Source of the DNA: Bacteroidota bacterium | Lineage (GTDB): Bacteria > Bacteroidota > Bacteroidia > AKYH767-A > OLB10 | Direction of reading: 5' to 3' | DNA length: 64,000 nt | Assembly (NCBI GenBank): GCA_016713925.1 | Contig: JADJOH010000006.1 | Coordinates: 1-64,000, forward strand | In this document: in pieces, positions 62,769 through 64,000 of the stretch | Numbering within the stretch: the first letter of the stretch is position 1 | Layout of the letters: every line of letters begins with the position of its first letter | Translations under genes and position numbers: made by a program | Notes under the pieces: model-generated | Database searches by the model: none | What the model saw: the letters and a program-made list of their open reading frames with translations, nothing else | Told to the model about the DNA's origin: nothing

Positions 62769-64000
62769 ATGGCGAAGAAGCAAGCAACATTGGATCATAA
62801 TTACACAGAGGATAGTATACAATCACTTGACTGGAAGGAACATATACGTCTCCGTCCGGGAATGTATATCGGTAAACTGGGTGATGGATCAGCGAAGGAT
62901 GATGGTATTTATGTCCTGATGAAGGAAGTCATTGATAATTGTATCGATGAATATGTCATGGGCTATGGTAAAACGATAGAAATTGAAGTCCGTGAAGGTC
63001 GTGTGCGTGTGCGTGATTATGGTCGCGGTATTCCGCTGGGGAAAGTAGTGGAATGCGTGAGTAAGATCAACACCGGAGGTAAGTACGATAGTCAGGCCTT
63101 TCAGAAATCAGTGGGTTTAAATGGAGTGGGTACGAAGGCGGTGAATGCGCTCTCGAGTTTTTTCCGTGTGCAGAGTGTCAGAAATGGAAGAACAACCTGG
63201 GCCGAGTTTGAACGGGGAGAATTGAAGAAACAGAAGAACGATCAATCCACCGACCTGCAAGACGGTACTGAAGTGACTTTTTATCCCGACGGAGATATTT
63301 TCCTTGATCATGATTTTCGGATGGAGTATATCGAAACGATGGTGCGCAATTATTGCTACCTGAATGTCGGTATGAAAATTATGCTGAATGGTCAGGAGTT
63401 CAGGAGTGAAAACGGTCTCATGGACCTGTTGAAAGCGAATATCAGCGATGAAGCTTTGTATCCCGTCATTCATATCAAAGGAAAGGATATTGAAGTGGCA
63501 TTCACGCATACTACGTCCTACGGTGAAGATTATTATAGTTTCGTGAATGGTCAGCACACGACGCAAGGTGGAACCCATCTGGCTGCTTTCAGAGAGGCGA
63601 TTGTTAAAACAGCACGTGATTTTTATGGAAAGGATTTTGATCCGAGTGATGTACGGACTTCTATCACTGCAGCAGTAAGTATCCGCATTCAGGAGCCTGT
63701 GTTTGAATCGCAAACGAAAACGAAACTGGGTTCATTGAATACCTTCCCCGGGGGACCTTCGCTGCGAAACTGGATCAATGAATTTGTAACGCAGCAACTG
63801 GATAATTTCCTGCACAAGCATCCGGAAACCGCCGAAGCCTGGAAGAAGAAAATCCTGCAGAGTGAAAGGGAACGTAAAGAGATCGCCGGGATTAAAAAGC
63901 TGGCCAACGAACGCGCTAAGAAAGCCAATCTCCACAATAAAAAACTTCGCGATTGTCGTGTCCATCTCAACGATCTGAAGAATCCACAGCGTCTCGAAAC
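62769..64000 (+). CDS. parE: DNA topoisomerase IV subunit B (ParE), 5' part, runs off right edge
   Basis: 410 codons from ATG 62769 to the window end, open throughout. GHKL ATPase landmarks: DWKEHIRLRPGMYIGKLGDG, KEVIDNCIDEYVMGYGKTIE, VRDYGRGIPLGKVVECVSKI and GGKYDSQAFQKSVGLNGVGT. Then come the transducer domain (DYYSFVNGQHTTQGGTHLAA) and IQEPVFESQTKTKLGS with the QTKxKL loop. ParE type is preferred over GyrB because of the start and the KINTGGKYDSQAF sequence common in Bacteroidota ParE; a gyrB assignment is the alternative. The enzyme unlinks replicated chromosomes. parC would be expected to the right. Confidence 0.87.
   Translation, partial: MAKKQATLDHNYTEDSIQSLDWKEHIRLRPGMYIGKLGDGSAKDDGIYVLMKEVIDNCIDEYVMGYGKTIEIEVREGRVRVRDYGRGIPLGKVVECVSKINTGGKYDSQAFQKSVGLNGVGTKAVNALSSFFRVQSVRNGRTTWAEFERGELKKQKNDQSTDLQDGTEVTFYPDGDIFLDHDFRMEYIETMVRNYCYLNVGMKIMLNGQEFRSENGLMDLLKANISDEALYPVIHIKGKDIEVAFTHTTSYGEDYYSFVNGQHTTQGGTHLAAFREAIVKTARDFYGKDFDPSDVRTSITAAVSIRIQEPVFESQTKTKLGSLNTFPGGPSLRNWINEFVTQQLDNFLHKHPETAEAWKKKILQSERERKEIAGIKKLANERAKKANLHNKKLRDCRVHLNDLKNPQRLE

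Noticed and set aside
1..64000. tRNA genes or rRNA
   Set aside because: I saw no tRNA cloverleaf with a GTTCRA-type T loop nor rRNA sequence in the intergenic regions; only rnpB is a clear RNA gene.

Overview
The window is a piece of a Bacteroidota genome. The evidence is type IX secretion (T9SS) C-terminal sorting tails, a gliding-motility-type C-terminus, several outer-membrane receptors with a carboxypeptidase-regulatory-like N-terminus, TAnnTTTG-type promoters, and ordinary housekeeping genes (rocD, rlmD, lpd, katG, mutL, pabA, msrB, parE, rnpB). I cannot fix the family; an environmental Chitinophagales/Sphingobacteriales-like or Flavobacteriales-like lineage would fit. A large share of the genes carry one or more single-base frameshifts, often in short homopolymers. 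This pattern suggests uncorrected long-read indels rather than mass gene decay, so I give repaired gene spans where the second frame clearly continues the protein.

Layout. 1-5.1 kb is an accessory stretch read on the minus strand: a broken large TPR-type gene, a HEPN-type gene, membrane/SH3-like genes and an unknown gene, punctuated by two about 125-130 bp palindromic elements that resemble integron attC sites. 5.3-15 kb holds rocD, a T9SS/FN3 surface protein, rlmD, a receptor-plug protein without a barrel, and an ECF sigma / anti-sigma / secreted-protein operon that ends in an amplified repeat. 15.5-20 kb has a TonB-dependent receptor and two toxin-antitoxin pairs (Doc type, ParE/RelE type) embedded among copies of a palindromic repeat and copies of the receptor's 3' end.

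20-33 kb holds lpd, a T9SS protein, an M61 peptidase, ridA, a ChaN-like protein, katG with an extraordinary terminator hairpin, and a run of small membrane, VOC, SRPBCC and TraB genes. 33-46 kb is a second accessory zone (serine hydrolase, several secreted unknowns, a GNAT acetyltransferase, a TPR-class III cyclase, a cupin, a T9SS protein). It is followed by pabA, rnpB, a lipoprotein gene bounded by similar sequences, and a pgpH-like 7TM-HD phosphodiesterase.

48-64 kb is mostly core: a FecA-like receptor whose promoter region carries two metal-box-like palindromes, mutL, two rhomboid proteases, an orphan Cas6-like RAMP protein without any visible CRISPR array, a large AsmA-like/GT51 transglycosylase, a small haem-binding lipoprotein, msrB, a giant SBBP-repeat T9SS protein, and the 5' part of parE, which runs off the right edge.

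The least explained signals are (i) the interspersed nested-palindrome repeat family placed just behind genes, one copy of which has one arm tandemly amplified seven times, (ii) the attC-like elements around the HEPN/membrane genes, (iii) the orphan Cas6-like gene, and (iv) the 32-bp perfect inverted repeat plus tandem-repeat hairpin that starts in the katG stop codon. No tRNA genes, CRISPR arrays, transposases or integrases were recognised.
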